The position numbers and the translations under genes were made by a program. This document shows, one piece after another, positions 6,370 to 8,388 of a DNA stretch of 8,388 bases (positions are counted from its first letter, which is position 1; each line of letters starts with the position of its first letter). The notes under the pieces are model-generated. The model made no database searches and was not told where the DNA came from. It was given only the letters and a program-made list of their open reading frames with translations. The stretch spans positions 1 to 8,388 of the forward strand of contig JANXDK010000019.1 in the NCBI GenBank assembly GCA_025059435.1, in the 5' to 3' direction. This stretch comes from Thermoproteota archaeon. Lineage in GTDB: Archaea; Thermoproteota; EX4484-205; JAAOZP01.

Positions 6370-8388
6370 CCTTAGACATATAATTCGCTTTCTCCTTTAC
6401 CGATAACGCACCCCAGACTATGAGTTGTTTCCTCAGGTCATCTACGAATTTGTAGTTAGAGGTTATCCAAGTGTTCTCTGGTCCGGATAGTCTTTCAAGA
6501 TGCAGTGTAATCTCATATCTCTTAGTTTCCTCGTTGAATATTGTCAATATGTTTACTTTCTGAGTAACCCCAAGCTCGAATGGAGATAATGCTGTTATAA
6601 GACTCATAGATAGGTTTTCATAGTCAGGTTTATGAAGCTCTTTGACCATGTGTACACCCTCCTTAACCGCCCCCATTCCCTCATAATACTCGTGTAAGTA
6701 TGCAAGTAGCCCTCTACTTTCCTCCACTGTAGACACTCCTATTAATAGTGGTATATACCATTCATTGTCCTTCGGCTTGGTCTTGAATTTCCACCTCCTT
6801 TCTAAAGACGGAGTTGCAACTTTTGACGCTATGAAAGACGGATACGCCGCAGCAGCTAATGCCGCTATTATGGTCACAGCAGTACTTAGGAGCGTGAACG
6901 TTGATGCAAAGTTGAAAGTTGCTCCTGCAGGGATTACGTTTAGGAATGCCAGGAGCCTCGTCATAAGGTATCCTCCAACATATCCGAGTAAGACGCCCAC
7001 TATTGCGTAAACTATCACTTCGGTCATGAAGAATACTGTTACGCCCATCGGTGAAAGCCCGACAACGCTAAAGATGTATACTTCCCTAGTTCTCTCCTTA
7101 AGGCTACCTAGAACCGTTGTAAATATGTTTAATGCGCCTAAGATTATTACCAACCACATTATTTCCCATCCCCCAAGCAAAACCGCGTAGAATGTTGATA
7201 ATTGTTTTGGAGTTCTCTCGTAGGCAAGATATATACCCAAATCCAGCACATATTTAAGCTCTGTAGCTAATTTTTCCATCTCTTGATATGGTACCCCCTC
7301 CTTTAACTCTAATGATATGGATGCGATATATCCTCCAAAGTCTAATGCCTTCTTGATTGGAACTATAATTAGCTCCCCTACATCCAGATTCTGAGGAACG
7401 GCTCCAGGCGCTGAGATGTAGAAACCTCTGCTAAGGGAACTGTAGTATTGAGGATCTACTGGAAGTATATTCCACCCGTCTGCTTCAAGTTTATTATTAA
7501 CCTCGTAGGACAACTTACCTTCTTCTGTTTTAAAAGGTTCTAATATAGCTACTACCTTAAATTCCCTGCCTAAGATAGTTATAGTATCTCCTATGTTTAC
7601 TTTAAGAATGTCCGCCAGCCTTCTAGGTATTATTGCATAATCAGAGTTTTCAGGAAGAATGTCATCAATAGGGTTACCTCCAGTGTTTAAATTGAATAAG
7701 CTGTTTTTCTTTGCAAGTTCATCCGAAGTTATTCCAAAGAGGGCGCGCACATTAGTCGAATTAGAAGCACTTCTAACTATGAATACTGCTGCAGGAGTCT
7801 GTGAAGAATCCACTTGACCAAATGCCCAGGCCCTTGGAAACACATAGAAATTATTCCCAGCGAGAGTCATCGCCATTTCTAGCGTATTTAGCGAAAGCAT
7901 GCCGGGCGGTGCTCCTCTCGATTGTTTTATCAAAATCTGATCAAAGTCTGAAACCACGTTCCAAACATTCACAAATCTTGTTATCCTAGAAGGTGTTAAC
8001 GATGTCAAGGATGTCATGGCTATCACCATGGAGATCATCGTTATGAATACGAGTACAGCACGAAGCGGCCTACGCCTCATATGTTCACTTCCTATAGAGA
8101 AGGACATCATCGCGGTGTCAAACCTACTGACTTCTGTCTTATGCACACCAAGTATACGCCTTTCAATACCCTTCCTTATTTCCTCGCCAACCGCCATTAA
8201 GACTATTAGCGTCACTAGAACGAGTATTAGTATTAGTGAACCTATCATCCCAAGCGAAATGTTACTCATTAACCCAAATGCAGGATGAATCTGCATGAAA
8301 AGTATTAGAAACAGTGCTGCTAGCAGGCCTATGGCAACAATACGTTTTGAACCCTGAGAATGTATAATCACTTTTTCAAGGAAGAAAG
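6353..8388 (-). CDS. FtsX/MacB-type ABC permease, N-terminus beyond window edge
   Basis: This is the permease part of an ABC-type transporter or mechanotransmission complex. The frame stays open to the right edge. The GTG at 8369-8371 is probably internal, since residues FFLEK precede it in frame, so only the C-terminal part is seen. Counting from that GTG: two membrane segments (11-33, 38-61); a basic cytoplasmic stretch with 'MRRRPLRAVLVFI' leading into a third segment (104-124); an external MacB-periplasmic-like domain (about 140-390); then an FtsX core with segments near 402-422, 445-470 and 490-515, carrying the typical 'LKERTREVYIFSVVGLSP' loop (424-441). A C-terminal soluble domain of about 140 residues (530-672) follows, predicted cytoplasmic, including 'LSPFELGV' (595-602). 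Ordinary FtsX permeases stop after the last helix, so this tail and the extra N-terminal helices are additions. The ATPase partner is not in the window. Substrate unknown. Confidence 0.85.
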   Translation of the reverse strand, partial: FFLEKVIIHSQGSKRIVAIGLLAALFLILFMQIHPAFGLMSNISLGMIGSLILILVLVTLIVLMAVGEEIRKGIERRILGVHKTEVSRFDTAMMSFSIGSEHMRRRPLRAVLVFITMISMVIAMTSLTSLTPSRITRFVNVWNVVSDFDQILIKQSRGAPPGMLSLNTLEMAMTLAGNNFYVFPRAWAFGQVDSSQTPAAVFIVRSASNSTNVRALFGITSDELAKKNSLFNLNTGGNPIDDILPENSDYAIIPRRLADILKVNIGDTITILGREFKVVAILEPFKTEEGKLSYEVNNKLEADGWNILPVDPQYYSSLSRGFYISAPGAVPQNLDVGELIIVPIKKALDFGGYIASISLELKEGVPYQEMEKLATELKYVLDLGIYLAYERTPKQLSTFYAVLLGGWEIMWLVIILGALNIFTTVLGSLKERTREVYIFSVVGLSPMGVTVFFMTEVIVYAIVGVLLGYVGGYLMTRLLAFLNVIPAGATFNFASTFTLLSTAVTIIAALAAAAYPSFIASKVATPSLERRWKFKTKPKDNEWYIPLLIGVSTVEESRGLLAYLHEYYEGMGAVKEGVHMVKELHKPDYENLSMSLITALSPFELGVTQKVNILTIFNEETKRYEITLHLERLSGPENTWITSNYKFVDDLRKQLIVWGALSVKEKANYMSKARTQG

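Noticed and set aside
8016..8288. Open frame of 90 codons on the plus strand opposite the permease
   Set aside because: It is the antisense shadow of the membrane helices of the permease; the Ser/Ile/Thr-rich product has no recognisable motif.
8369..8371. GTG as the true start of the FtsX-type permease
   Set aside because: The frame remains open upstream to the window edge, there is no ribosome binding site, and the unusual two-helix beginning suggests that more protein lies before it.

Overview
The window reads as archaeal chromosome, most likely a thermophilic member of the Thermoproteota / Bathyarchaeia-like lineages. The support is indirect. TATA-type promoters lie about 25 bases before predicted transcript starts, several genes look leaderless, GGTGA-type ribosome binding sites occur, and oligo-T tracts follow stop codons. 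The protein families (short MTHFR homologue, stand-alone MetE-like proteins, DUF6785-like membrane protein, large FtsX-type permease) are also typical of archaea. The exact lineage cannot be fixed from sequence reading alone.

Layout from left to right: (1) At 1-457, minus strand, a gene runs off the left edge. It encodes a membrane-anchored protein whose external part resembles the emfourin metalloprotease-inhibitor fold. (2) At 550-3273, minus strand, there is a tight three-gene operon in the order MTHFR-like protein, zinc-less MetE-like protein, zinc-site-bearing MetE catalytic-domain protein. The reading frames overlap by 11-17 bases and by 4 bases. (3) At 3442-5544, minus strand, a 700-residue polytopic membrane protein resembles the DUF6785 (OPT-like) family, with its own promoter and a perfect palindrome next to the TATA box. 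(4) At 5710-6369, plus strand, a divergent, probably leaderless gene encodes an unrecognised soluble 219-residue protein. (5) At 6353-8388, minus strand, lies the C-terminal part of a large FtsX/MacB-type permease. It overlaps the preceding gene tail to tail and continues off the right edge.

The best-defined system is the methyl-transfer operon. The first product would reduce a methylene-pterin to the methyl-pterin, and the other two together look like a MetE methionine synthase split into two chains: one has lost all four zinc ligands and the other keeps them. This suggests that a pterin-dependent methionine synthase works here as a two-subunit enzyme, with the degenerate chain perhaps taking the pterin-handling role of the N-terminal half of bacterial MetE. 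The pterin used (folate or an archaeal methanopterin-type cofactor) cannot be told from sequence. The other genes have no evident link to methionine synthesis.

No rRNA, tRNA, CRISPR array, insertion sequence or integrase was seen. The intergenic stretches are short (under 170 bases) and are accounted for by promoters and T-rich terminators.
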